Part shown: one piece after another, positions 1-9,708 of the stretch
Position numbering within the stretch: the stretch's first letter is position 1
Layout: every line of letters starts with the position of its first letter
DNA from: Acidobacteriota bacterium
Lineage (GTDB): Bacteria > Acidobacteriota > Vicinamibacteria > Fen-336
Reading direction: 5' to 3'
Length of the DNA: 32,446 nucleotides
Assembly (NCBI GenBank): GCA_003223555.1
Contig: QHVM01000001.1
Span: 1-32,446, forward strand
Translations under genes and position numbers: made by a program
The notes under the pieces: model-generated
Seen by the model: only the letters and a program-made list of their open reading frames with translations
Told to the model about the DNA's origin: nothing
The model's database searches: none

Positions 1-1841
1 TTCTTCTGCTGCTCGGGGAGGAGCTGCATGGTCACCGGGTACTGCTCGTCGCCTTCCTTGTATGTGGAGATCTGGTCCTCCCCCGCGATCATCAGCCGGA
101 CCGCCGTCGCGACGTCGGCCGCCCGCACCCCGAGGTCGGAGGCGCGCTGGCGGTCGATGCGCACCTGCAGCTCGGGGCTGTTGAGGCTCACCATGGGATC
201 GACGTCCAGCAGGCCCTTGACGCTGCGCACGCGCGCGGCAACTTCCTTGGCGATCTCGGCCGTGCGGTTGAAGTCGGGGCCCAGGATGACGGCCCGGATC
301 GGGAAGAACATCTCGCCGCCGCCGAGGGCGGAGGGGATCATCACCTTCGAGCGCAGGTTGGGGTAGCTGGCGGCGAGCTTGCGGGCCTCCGCCGCCAGCT
401 CCAGGTTCGACTTGTCCCGCTCCGAGATGTCCTTCAGGCGGACGTAGATGTGGCTGTGGCTGGACAGGCCGCCCTCGTGGATGAAGGGGTTGGTGAACTC
501 CACGCCGGGCAGGCGGTCGATGCGGCGGGACAGGTCGGTGGCCAGCTTGGACGTGCCCTCGAGCGACGTGCCCTCGGGCAGGTTCAGCAGCACCGTCAGC
601 TCGCTCTGGTCGTCGGGCGGGATCCAGTCCCGGCCCACCAGCGCGTTCAAGGGAAAGGTCAGCAGGAAGACGAAGGCGGCCAGGGCCATGACCAGTCCCC
701 GGTTGGCGAGGCTCCACTCCAGCAGGCGGCCGTAGTGGCCGGAGGTCCAGGCCCACGGCCGCGACTCCTTGGAGCCGTGGCCGCCCGCCCCCTCCCCGCC
801 CGGCTTCAGCAGCCGCGAGCTGAGCATCGGCGTGAGGGTGAAGCTCACCAGCATCGAGACCATGATCGAGAAGGCCATCGTCCAGCCGAACTGGTTCACG
901 TAGCGCCGGGCGTAGCCGGTCATGAAGGCGATGGGAAGGAAGATGATGACGAGCGAGAGGGTGGTGGCGAGCACGGCCAGCGTGATCTCGCGGGTGGCGT
1001 CGATGGCGGCCAGGAACGGGCGATACCCTTTCTCCTCGACGTAGCGGACGATGTTCTCCAGCACGACGATGGCGTCGTCGATGACGATGCCGACCGCGAG
1101 GGTCAGGGCCAGCAGCGTCATGTTGTTGAGCGTGAAGTCCATCACATTCAGGAGGGTGAAGGTGGCCACGATCGAGGTGGGGATGGCCACCGCCGCGATC
1201 GCGACCGAGCGCAGGTTGCGGATGAAGAGCATCACGACCAGGCTGGCCAGCAGGCTGCCGAAGAAGAGGTGCTCCTCGAGGGACTTGACCGAGGCGTTGA
1301 TGAAGACGGACTGGTCGCGGGTGACGCGCAGCTCGATCCCCGCGGGCAGCGTGCGGCGGATCTGGCCGAGCTTGCCCTTCACCGCGTCGATGATCTGGAC
1401 GGTGTTGGTGCCGGACTGGCGCCGCACGTCGAGGGTCACCGCCGGGCGGCCCTGGAGGGTGTTCCACGAGGTCGGCTCGCCAAAGCTGTCCTCCACCCGG
1501 CCGAGGTCGCTGACCCGGACGGGCGTGCCGCCCACGTTGGCGACGATGATCTCCCCGAACTGGTCCACCCCCGAGAGCCGGCCCAGCGTCCGGACGCCCA
1601 GCTCCGACTCCCCCCGCACGATCCGGCCGCCGGGCGTCTCGACGTTCTCGTTCTGGACCGCGGCCTCCAGCTGGCTGATGGTGATGCCGTAGGCGCTCAG
1701 CTTGTCGGCATCGGCGTAGATGCGGACCTGCCGCTCCCGGCCGCCGGTGAGGCTCACCTCGCCGACGCCGTCCACCGTCTCCAGTTGCCGCTTGATCTGC
1801 TTGTCCGCGATCTCGGTCGTTTCCCGCAGGCTGCGGTCGCT
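1..1841 (-). pseudogene. RND efflux pump permease, main part (frame-disrupted, cut by window edge)
   Basis: This is the body of an inner-membrane RND transporter of the hydrophobe/amphiphile efflux (AcrB/MdtB) type, which exports substrates by proton antiport. Read on the minus strand from about 1841 it gives SLRETTEIADKQIKRQLE, then the porter domain and the TM4 signature GIVIDDAIVVLENIVRYVEE (around 1030-1090), whose paired Asp residues carry protons. The frame is still open at base 1, so the C-terminus lies outside the window. It continues the N-terminal piece at 1754-2200 in another frame. Compared with the intact RND pump at 25677-28712, about 22-25 residues of the first porter segment are missing at the junction. 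It may be a true pseudogene or an assembly error. Confidence 0.85.
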
Positions 1842-2200
1842 GGCAGGTCCCGTGCGGCCCCCGCCACCTTCTCCCGCACGTCCTGGGCGGCGCTCTCGAT
1901 GTCGCGCTCGAGGACGAACTTGCAGGTGATGCGCGACGTCCCCTCGGTGCTCTGGGAGCTGAGCTCGTCGAGGCCGCTGATCGTGCTGAGGGCTTCCTCC
2001 AGCGGCAGCGAGACCTGGGTCGTCATCTCCTCGGGGCTCGCGCCCGGCAGCTTGATGTTGACGTTGACGGTGGCGGGGTCGGCGCGCGGGAAGAGGTCCA
2101 CCCCCAGCTCGCGGAAGGAGAAGACCCCCAGCACGACCAGGAAGCACGCGAGCATGACCGCGAAGACCGAACGCCGGACGCACAGCTCGGCCAGGGTCAT
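1754..2200 (-). pseudogene. RND efflux pump permease, N-terminal part (frame breaks near 1841-1846)
   Basis: This is the N-terminal segment of the pump whose body lies at 1-1841. It starts MTLAELCVRRSVFAVMLACF, with TM1 at about residues 11-28, followed by the FPRADPATVNVNIKLPGASP segment usual after TM1 in HAE1-type pumps. Homology stops after DVREKVAGAARDLP (about residue 119); the remaining residues to the stop near 1754 are out of frame. The start lies 9 nt past the stop of the membrane-fusion gene, so the two form an operon. If the frameshift is real, no functional pump is made. Confidence 0.85.
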
Positions 2201-2209
2201 GCCTGCCCC

Positions 2210-3403
2210 CTACCGGACCGCATCCACCGGCGCCCCGTCGCGCGGCTCCTGGCCGGGGACCGGCACCGCCACCCGCTGCCGGTCGCTCAGCCCCTCCACG
2301 ATCTCGACCGAATCCTCGGCCCGGTCTCCGAGCTTCACCTCCCGCTCCTTCAGCGATCCGCCGTCGACCGTGAAGACCTTGTACACGCCGTAGGCGTAGC
2401 GCACCGCCTGCGACGGCACGAGCAGCATGGTCACGACCTGGCGCGAGGCGATACGCGACTTGGCGAAGAAGCCCGGCTTCAGCAGCCCGCCATGGTTCTC
2501 GAGCAGGGCCTCCACCTCGAACGAGCGCGTCTGCGGGTCGACCGACGGGTTGATGCGGCCGACGGCGCCTTCGAACGAGCGGTCGGGATAGGCTTCCACC
2601 GCCACCGTCAGCGGCTGCCCCACCGCGATCCAGCCCGCCATCTTCTCCGGGACCTTGAGCCGCACCCGCAACGGGTCGGTGTTGACGATCACCATCACCG
2701 GGGACTGGACCTTGAGGTACTGGCCGGCGGTCACCATCCGCTCCTTGACCTGCCCGCCGAACGGCGCGCGGATCACCGCATCTCCGCGCTTCTTGCTCGC
2801 CACCGCCACCGCCGACCGGCGCTGGGCGAGCTGCGCGCGGAGCGTCTGTACCCCCTGCACCGCCACGTCATAGGCCGCCCGGGCGGAGTTGTAGCGGGTC
2901 TCCGCCTCGTCGAAGGTGCCCTGGGCGATGAGCCCGTCCGCGAAGAGCGACCTCGCCCGAGCGTACTTCTGATCGGCGTCCTTCATTTCCGCCGCCGCCC
3001 GCTTCACCTCCGCCGCCTGGCTCGGATCCTTGAGGTCGTCGCGGCCTTCGGGCAGGCCCAGGTGGGCCCGCACCTGCTCGAGCGCCGCCCGCTCCTGCTG
3101 CAGGGCGAGCTCCAGCTCGACCGGCGCCACCTCCACCAGCGGCTGGCCGCGCCGGACCCGGTCGCCGACGTCGGTGAGGACGCGCGCGACCTTGCCTTCC
3201 ACCTCCGAGCTGACCGTGACCTCTTCGTAGGGAAAGAGCGAGCCCACCGACTCGACCACCTGCTGGACCCGTCGTACCTCGACCGGGACCACCCGGGCCT
3301 TGACCGGCGGTCGAGAGTCGGTCTCGCTGGCCCGGCCCTTGGTGCAGCCGGTCGCGGCGAGGAAGGCGAGGATCAGGATCGCCTTTCCTGCGGCATGACG
3401 CAT
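2210..3403 (-). CDS. RND efflux periplasmic adaptor (membrane-fusion lipoprotein)
   Basis: This HlyD/AcrA-type adaptor would link the RND pump encoded just downstream to an outer-membrane channel. The chosen ATG at 3403 gives 397 residues beginning with a lipoprotein signal (hydrophobic stretch, then AATGC with Cys20), which anchors it on the periplasmic face. A biotinyl-lipoyl half motif (VEGKVARVLTDVGDRVRRGQPLVEV), an alpha-helical hairpin rich in E, A and R, a second lipoyl half (APFGGQVKERMVTAGQYL) and beta-barrel/MP domains follow in the usual order. The frame stays open upstream to 3634, but those residues are R/A/P-rich and overlap the toxin gene. No outer-membrane partner is encoded next to it. 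Confidence 0.9.
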   Translation of the reverse strand: MRHAAGKAILILAFLAATGCTKGRASETDSRPPVKARVVPVEVRRVQQVVESVGSLFPYEEVTVSSEVEGKVARVLTDVGDRVRRGQPLVEVAPVELELALQQERAALEQVRAHLGLPEGRDDLKDPSQAAEVKRAAAEMKDADQKYARARSLFADGLIAQGTFDEAETRYNSARAAYDVAVQGVQTLRAQLAQRRSAVAVASKKRGDAVIRAPFGGQVKERMVTAGQYLKVQSPVMVIVNTDPLRVRLKVPEKMAGWIAVGQPLTVAVEAYPDRSFEGAVGRINPSVDPQTRSFEVEALLENHGGLLKPGFFAKSRIASRQVVTMLLVPSQAVRYAYGVYKVFTVDGGSLKEREVKLGDRAEDSVEIVEGLSDRQRVAVPVPGQEPRDGAPVDAVR

Positions 3404-3474
3404 GGCGCGAACGTCAAGTCTAGCAGCTTTGGCAGTTTCGCCCCTAGCCGCAGGAGCGAGCGGGGCGCACCGAC

Positions 3475-3819
3475 TCAGAGCCCCAGGATCAGCCGCATGC
3501 CGTCTTCGACCTGCTTCATGAGCCGTCCCGGCACCGTGCCCGCCTTCTCGACCAGGCGGCGCCTGTCGGCAACGGTCAGCTGCGACACGTTGACGACGGA
3601 TGCTTTCGGCAGGCCCGAGTCGCGTGGGCGGCAAAGCACGTTGCCCGGCGCCGACGCCAGCTCCAGGGTCTTCGTCAGGGGGATCAAGAGGACGGTCCGG
3701 ATCGTGCTCTGGTTGAATGGATCCGCCTGCACCACGAGCGCGGGGCGCCGGTAACCAGGCTCAGACCGGAACGGCTGACCGAAGTCGGTCCACCAGATCT
3801 CGCCCCGGCGCGCTACCAC
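3475..3819 (-). CDS. MazF/PemK-family toxin endoribonuclease
   Basis: This 114-residue protein has the usual length of MazF/PemK toxins, which cleave mRNA in the cytoplasm until bound by their antitoxin. The N-terminal pattern GEIWWTDFG...RRPALVVQADPFN and then VLLIPLT matches the conserved SH3-like core. It starts with GTG at 3819 and overlaps the antitoxin stop by 7 nt, so the pair is probably translationally coupled. An RNase role follows from the family; the cleavage site cannot be read from the sequence. The gene ends 71 nt before the adaptor lipoprotein and probably forms its own module. Confidence 0.9.
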   Translation of the reverse strand: MVARRGEIWWTDFGQPFRSEPGYRRPALVVQADPFNQSTIRTVLLIPLTKTLELASAPGNVLCRPRDSGLPKASVVNVSQLTVADRRRLVEKAGTVPGRLMKQVEDGMRLILGL

Positions 3820-4055
3820 TTCTCGCGCCGCAGGACCTCGAGAGACACGCCTTCGATCGCGGGCTCGAGCCTCGAGGAGACCCTCGCGTACACCTCGTTC
3901 AGCCGTCGCGTGATCTCGTCACCGGAGTGCTCGTTGACGTAGGCCTCCAGGGCCCTCGCGTACAGTTGGCTCCGCGGCACGCGCATGCGTCTGGATACTC
4001 GCTCGGCCTCCTCGAAGATCGGATCGGGGATCGAGACCGCGACTTTCATGTCCAT
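3813..4055 (-). CDS. Ribbon-helix-helix antitoxin partner of MazF
   Basis: This 80-residue protein lies directly upstream of, and overlaps, the MazF-type toxin. Its N-terminus (KVAVSIPDPIFEEAERVSRR, then VPRSQLYARALEAYV) has the beta-strand, helix, helix pattern of MetJ/Arc/CopG repressors seen in MazE-like antitoxins. The charged C-terminal half (about residues 45-80) would wrap the toxin. ATG at 4055 was chosen because a palindrome at 4056-4074 abuts it, as expected for an autoregulated operon. The frame stays open further upstream, but only through a shadow of the neighbouring peptidase gene and the 109-bp repeats. Confidence 0.85.
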   Translation of the reverse strand: MDMKVAVSIPDPIFEEAERVSRRMRVPRSQLYARALEAYVNEHSGDEITRRLNEVYARVSSRLEPAIEGVSLEVLRREKW

Positions 4056-4074
4056 GGTATTACCACGACATACC
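4056..4074 (-). promoter_or_regulatory. Candidate toxin-antitoxin operator
   Basis: GGTATTACCACGACATACC has 5-bp inverted arms (GGTAT/ATACC), and its first 9 bp are themselves an inverted repeat (GGTA-T-TACC). It touches the antitoxin start codon. Ribbon-helix-helix antitoxins usually repress their own operon at such short palindromes. It is an AT-richer spot in GC-rich DNA; binding is inferred. Confidence 0.45.
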
Positions 4075-4099
4075 CGCGGTGCCAACGAGCGTCTGGGGT

Positions 4100-4909
4100 T
4101 CACCCGGGATGGCGGTCGGCGGCGCGCCCCCTCTTCCGCTTCTCGAGGTCGAACGTCTCCCCCGGATTGAGCAGATGGACCCGCAGCTCCGCCCGGTGGC
4201 TCCCGTCCACCACCATGACCTGCCCCCCCACCGCCTCCGCATGACGGCCTCCCGCCACCAGCAGCCCCGCGCCTTCGTCGATCCCGAGGCCCAGCAGCCG
4301 CGGATGCGCGAGGACCAGCGAGAAGAGCCGGTTCTCGCGCTGGCGCCGGAGGAAATGCTGGTCGAGAATGACTCCCGGGAGCAGGCCGAGCCCGGTGCGC
4401 ACGCCGACCGCGCGCGCGTCGACGACCGTGAAGTCCCCCTCGCCGGTGATGGCCAGGGTCGAGATGACGGCCGTGCCGGCGCTGGAGCCGGCGAAGGCGG
4501 CGCCCCCGCGATACCGGGCGCGCAAGGCCCCCGCCACCGCGTCGTCGGAGAGCACGTCGAGCAGGCGCTGCTGGTCCCCGCCGGCCAGGAAGACACCGGT
4601 CGCGCGCTCCAGCCGCCGCTCCAGCTCGGACCGCGACTCGTCCCGCAACGGCGCGGACGGAGCGGCTTCGACCGACGCCGGGGCGAAGGGACGCAGGGCG
4701 TCCCGGACGGCCTCCAGGCCCTCGGACGGCTCGGCCCCCCACGTCAACACGACGATGCGCGCCCGTGAGCCGCCTGCCCACTGCACGAAGCGGCCGAGGG
4801 CGGCTTCGGGCGGCCGTCCGCCGCCGAGCAGGACCAGGTGCGCCTCGGCGGCCGCCCCGGGCCGAGCGGCCAGGGCGACGAAAATGACGGCCGCGACGCG
4901 AGCGCGCAT
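4100..4909 (-). CDS. Exported cyanophycinase-like serine peptidase (family S51)
   Basis: Cyanophycinases hydrolyse the Asp-Arg storage polymer cyanophycin to dipeptides. The ATG at 4909 gives 269 residues with a signal peptide (MRARVAAVIFVALAARPGAAAEA), so the product is predicted to be periplasmic or secreted. Family signatures are clear: GGDQQRL (about 110-116), the nucleophile elbow GSSAG with Ser143, LGLLPG followed by DQHF (His185), and GIDEGAG (Glu212). No cyanophycin synthetase is in the window, so the substrate may be another peptide; extracellular cyanophycinases are known. Upstream sits the 109-bp repeat array and a TACACT hexamer 8 nt before the start codon. The longer open frame to 4963 reads into the repeats and lacks the signal peptide at its start. 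Confidence 0.85.
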   Translation of the reverse strand: MRARVAAVIFVALAARPGAAAEAHLVLLGGGRPPEAALGRFVQWAGGSRARIVVLTWGAEPSEGLEAVRDALRPFAPASVEAAPSAPLRDESRSELERRLERATGVFLAGGDQQRLLDVLSDDAVAGALRARYRGGAAFAGSSAGTAVISTLAITGEGDFTVVDARAVGVRTGLGLLPGVILDQHFLRRQRENRLFSLVLAHPRLLGLGIDEGAGLLVAGGRHAEAVGGQVMVVDGSHRAELRVHLLNPGETFDLEKRKRGRAADRHPG

Positions 4910-4917
4910 GACCCCGC

Positions 4918-4923
4918 AGTGTA
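4918..4923 (-). promoter_or_regulatory. Candidate -10 element of the cyanophycinase-like gene
   Basis: TACACT on the minus strand ends 8 nt before the ATG at 4909, which would put the transcript start at or next to the start codon. No good -35 element was seen at 16-18 bp. Confidence 0.3.
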
Positions 4924-4940
4924 ACCGCGTCACGTCCGGC

Positions 4941-5282
4941 GCGCGGAGCGGAGCGCGCCGCATTCGTGGCGTTCGGCGCGCGCAGCGGAGCGTCTCCGAT
5001 GTCGTCCGGCGGCGGATTCACTCCGACGCCGGACGCTTTATGATGACGAGCGCGGAGCTGAGCGCGCCGCATTCGTGGCGTTCGGCGCGCGCAGCGGAGC
5101 GTCTCCGATGTCGTCCGTCCGACGCCGGACGCTTTATGATGACGAGCGCGGAGCGGAGCGCGCCGCATTCGTGGCGTTCGGCGCGCGCAGCGGAGCGTCT
5201 CCGATGTCGTCCGGCGGCGGATTCACTCCGACGCCGGACGCTTTATGATGACGAGCGCGGAGCGGAGCGCGCCGCATTCGTG
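4941..5282. repeat. Tandem array of a 109-bp hairpin-rich repeat (3.3 copies)
   Basis: Units start at 4941, 5050, 5146 and 5255, each opening with GCGCGGAGC. Units 1 and 3 are 109 bp, unit 2 is 96 bp because 13 bp are missing, and the fourth stops after about 28 bp (CATTCGTG). Copies are nearly identical; unit 2 also has a T for G (GAGCTGAGC). Each full unit can form a 33-nt hairpin (5003-5035 in unit 1: 14-bp stem with one mismatch, loop TTCAC), a second with arms GCGCGCC/GGCGCGC, and CGGAG-CGT-CTCCG. The 13 bp lost from unit 2 remove one arm of the long hairpin. This fills most of the 4910-5352 gap between divergent genes. Period 109 is not a multiple of three, so it is not a repeated protein. 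Confidence 0.9.
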
Positions 5283-5284
5283 TC

Positions 5285-5314
5285 TTGACGCTCTCGCGGA
5301 GCCTCGCATAGACT
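5285..5314 (+). promoter_or_regulatory. Promoter of the gap-pgk-tpiA operon
   Basis: TTGACG (5285-5290, 5 of 6 to the sigma-70 -35 consensus) and TAGACT (5309-5314, 4 of 6) are separated by 18 bp. A good Shine-Dalgarno sequence, AGGAGAGG (5341-5348), precedes the gap start. The -35 box begins 2 bp after the last repeat remnant. Confidence 0.6.
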
Positions 5315-5352
5315 GAGCGTTCGGGCGTTCGACGATCGAGAGGAGAGGGACG

Positions 5353-6363
<1,011 letters not shown>

Positions 6364-6373
6364 AAAGGCTTTC

Positions 6374-6456
6374 AAACGCAGAGGACGGCAGAGGTTCGCC
6401 GAGAACCCAAGATGATCCTTCTCCGTCCCTGCGGATCTCTGCGATCTCTGCGTTAA
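6374..6456. repeat. Palindromic intergenic repeat of CGCAGAG-type heptads between gap and pgk
   Basis: The left arm (6375-6394) reads AACGCAGAGGACGGCAGAGG. The right arm (6428-6454) is its imperfect reverse complement and ends CTCTGCGATCTCTGCGTT, with the outer 9 bp (AACGCAGAG/CTCTGCGTT) perfect. Each arm holds two to three direct CGCAGAG-like heptads, so the transcript can fold into a long stem. From memory, similar CTCTGCGT/CTCTGTGT palindromes are scattered in intergenic regions of many environmental bacteria. It fills most of the 109-nt gap inside the operon. Confidence 0.75.
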
Positions 6457-6472
6457 GAGGCCGGTCCTGGGC

Positions 6473-7653
6473 ATGCCAAAGCGTACGATCAGGGACCTCC
6501 ACGACCTCAAAGGCGCGCGGGCCTTCGTGCGGGTCGACTACAACGTTCCCCTCGACCACGGCCAGATCAGCGACGACACGCGCATCCGCGCCTCGCTTCC
6601 CACCCTCGACGAGCTGGTCAAGGGGGGAGCGCGGCTGGCCCTCGCCTCCCACCTCGGCCGGCCCAAGAAGGGACCCGTCCCGGAGCTGAGCCTGAAGCCC
6701 GTGGCGGACCGCCTGCAGGACCTGCTGGGGGTCACGGTGGCCATGGCCCCCGACTGCGTGGGGCCCGAGGTCAGGAAGCTGGCCGAGACGCTGCGCGACG
6801 GCGAGGTCCTGCTGCTGGAGAACGTGCGCTTCCACAAGGAGGAAGAGGCGAACGATCCCGCTTTCGCGGGCCGCCTCGTCGCCGACACCGGGGCGACCGT
6901 CTTCGTGAGCGACGCCTTCGGCTCCGCCCACCGCGCCCACGCCTCGACCGAGGGCGTCTCCCACCACGTGCGGACGTCGGTGGCCGGCCTCCTCATGGAG
7001 AAGGAGCTCCGCTACCTGGGCATGGCCCGCGACAACCCGGCCCACCCGTACGTCGCGGTGCTGGGCGGAGCGAAGGTCTCGGACAAGATCGCGGTCATCG
7101 AAAGCCTGCTTCCCAAGGTGGACGCCTTGCTGGTGGGCGGCGGCATGGCCTACACCTTCCTGCGCGCCGAGGGCCTCCTGACCGGCAAGAGCCTCGTCGA
7201 AGAGGACAAGGTCGAGCTGGCCCGGCGCCTGCTCGAGAAGGCGGGACCCAAGCTGCGTCTGCCCACGGACCACGTGGTGGCCTCCGCCTTCAGGGAAGAC
7301 GCCGAGCGCCGCACGCTGCCCGTCGACCAGATCCCCGGCGACTGGATGGGCCTCGACATCGGACCGGCCACCGTCGCGGCCTACACGGAGAAGGTGCGAC
7401 CGGCGAAGCTCGTCTTCTGGAACGGCCCCATGGGCGTCTTCGAGATGAAGCCGTTCGCGGAGGGTACCCTCGCCATGGCCCGCGCCCTGGCCGGCAGCGG
7501 AGGGACCTCGATCGTGGGCGGCGGCGACAGCGTGGCCGCGGTCACCCAGATGGGCCTGGCCGACCAGATCGACCACGTCTCGACCGGCGGCGGCGCCTCC
7601 CTGGAGTTCCTGGGCGGCGACGAGCTGCCCGGGGTCGCTTGCCTGCAAGACGC

Positions 7654-7657
<4 letters not shown>
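6473..7657 (+). CDS. pgk: Phosphoglycerate kinase
   Basis: This enzyme transfers phosphate from 1,3-bisphosphoglycerate to ADP, the first ATP-yielding step of glycolysis. It has the standard 394 residues. Substrate-binding residues appear as RVDYNVP (Asp22, Asn24), DTRIRASLPT (Arg37) and SHLGRP (His60 onward), followed by LLLENVRFHKEEE and FVSDAFGSAHRAHAST. In the C-terminal nucleotide domain VLGGAKVSDK, GPMGVFE and the GGGDSVAAV loop are intact. The start codon follows the CGCAGAG palindrome with little Shine-Dalgarno sequence. The stop overlaps the tpiA start by 4 nt (ATGA), so the two are translationally coupled. Confidence 0.98.
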
Positions 7658-8415
<758 letters not shown>

Positions 8416-8476
8416 CGTTGCCTGCCCGCCTCGAGCGGTGTATGAAGGTGGCACCACGAAAACGAGGAGGCCGCCC

Positions 8477-9082
8477 ATGGACTGGAAGGCTGCCGGTGTT
8501 GTCGCGTTGGGCTTCGCCGTTTCCGCCGCCTGCGGCGGGCCGGAGGCCCGGCCTGCCGCGACCGCGCCTCCGCCGACCGCAGCCCCCGGCATCGTGGCTT
8601 CCGCCGCCGCCCCGCCCGCCGCGGCCACCGTCGCGCCGGCCACGGCTCCCGCCGCGGCTCCGGTCGCGGCCGCGCCGCCGGCCGGCGCGCCGGCCGCCGG
8701 AGTGCTCGCCCGCGAGGAGACGAAGTGGCCGGGCGTCGTCGCCGAGGTGACGGAGTTCCGCCGCAAGGGCAACACGCTCACGGCCAAGGTCCGCTTCCGC
8801 AACCAGGGAACCGCGGCTCCGGAGCCCGACATCAACTACGCCGAGGCCTACCTGATGGACGCGGCGGCCGGAAAGAAGTACTCGGTGCTCAAGGACGAGA
8901 ACGGCTCGTACATCGCCGCGCTCCGCCAGGGTTGGAAGGACCGCTGGTACGACCACATTCCCGCGGGCCAGGACATGGTGGTCTGGATGAAGTTTCCCGC
9001 CCCCCCGGCCGACGTGAAGGCGGTGACCCTCCAGCTTCCCGGCGTCCCGCCTTTCGACGATCTCGCCATCCAGGATTTCTGA
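8477..9082 (+). CDS. Lipoprotein with Ala/Pro-rich linker, function unknown
   Basis: The product has 201 residues. A signal peptide ends in a lipobox (VSAAC, Cys19), followed by a low-complexity A/P linker to about residue 75 that could span the periplasm. The folded part (about 80-201) alternates hydrophobic and polar residues as expected of a beta sandwich (LTAKVRFRNQGTAAPEPDINY, then VVWMKFPAPP and VTLQLPGVPPF). It recalls DUF4352-type immunoglobulin-like domains, but I do not firmly recognise the family. GAGGAGG (8464-8470) lies 6 nt before the ATG; a more upstream in-frame start at 8438 has no such site. The stop shares one base with the OmpA-type gene start, so the two probably act together at the outer membrane. 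Confidence 0.8.
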   Translation: MDWKAAGVVALGFAVSAACGGPEARPAATAPPPTAAPGIVASAAAPPAAATVAPATAPAAAPVAAAPPAGAPAAGVLAREETKWPGVVAEVTEFRRKGNTLTAKVRFRNQGTAAPEPDINYAEAYLMDAAAGKKYSVLKDENGSYIAALRQGWKDRWYDHIPAGQDMVVWMKFPAPPADVKAVTLQLPGVPPFDDLAIQDF

Positions 9083-9708
9083 TGGCCGCTGGCCGTGGGC
9101 GCCGCTGTCTCGGCGCGGTGACGCTCGCGCTCGTCCCCGTCCTCGCCGCCAGCGCGGATCCCCCCTACGCAGGCCCCTGGGACCCGGCGACCGAGGCGGC
9201 GGCCGAGGCGGCAGTCGCCCGGCTGGGCGCCCGGCGCGCGATCGACGTGAACGGGGCGGTGGTCACGGTGATCGGCCTCACCGCCGGCGTGACGGCGACG
9301 GTCCAGCAGGTCAAGCAAGCCATGCAGGACCTGGGGGCGAAGGAGACCGACCTCGAAGTCCACGTCGAGCTGCCGGCCGACGTGCTCTTCGACTTCGACA
9401 AGGCCGACATCCGCTCCGACGCCGCGGCCGCCCTCGGCAAGGTGGCGACGATCATCCGCGCCTATCCCTCCGGCAGCGCGAACCTCGAGGGCCACACCGA
9501 CTCCAAGGGCGACGATGCCTACAACCAGCGTCTTTCCGAGCGCCGGGCGGAGTCGGTCCGGCGCTGGCTGATCGACCGGGAGCGGCTCGATCCGTCCCGG
9601 CTCGGCGCCCGGGGATTGGGCGAGAGCCGGCCGGTGGCGAGCAACGACACCGACGCCGGCCGGCAGAAGAACCGCCGGGTCGAGGTGGTGATCCGCAAGG
9701 GGCGCTAG
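9082..9708 (+). CDS. OmpA-family peptidoglycan-binding protein
   Basis: The 208-residue product has an N-terminal signal sequence (about 1-25). A short segment of about 70 residues follows that may be a BON-like fold (AIDVNGAVVTVIGLTAGVT), then a C-terminal OmpA domain (about 98-205). That domain shows VLFDFDKADIRSDA, LEGHTDSKGDDAYNQRLSE with Asp140, and RRAESV with Arg155, which bind diaminopimelate in peptidoglycan. There is no N-terminal barrel. It overlaps the preceding lipoprotein by one base (TGATG). It converges on the histidine kinase gene, and the two stop codons share the palindrome CTAG. Confidence 0.92.
   Translation: MAAGRGRRCLGAVTLALVPVLAASADPPYAGPWDPATEAAAEAAVARLGARRAIDVNGAVVTVIGLTAGVTATVQQVKQAMQDLGAKETDLEVHVELPADVLFDFDKADIRSDAAAALGKVATIIRAYPSGSANLEGHTDSKGDDAYNQRLSERRAESVRRWLIDRERLDPSRLGARGLGESRPVASNDTDAGRQKNRRVEVVIRKGR

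Noticed and set aside
3404-3634. N-terminal extension of the adaptor lipoprotein
   Set aside because: It overlaps the toxin gene in another frame and would bury the lipoprotein signal.
4941-5282. CRISPR array
   Set aside because: The units are contiguous 109-bp tandem copies without unique spacers of constant length, and no cas genes are near.
4941-5290. Repeat-encoded peptide (RHHKASGVG...) on the minus strand
   Set aside because: Periods of 109 and 96 bp do not keep a single frame across all units, and there is no start site or codon bias of a real gene.
7639-7653. Upstream TTG start of tpiA
   Set aside because: The ATG at 7654 in the ATGA overlap gives the usual N-terminus; the extra residues have no family support.
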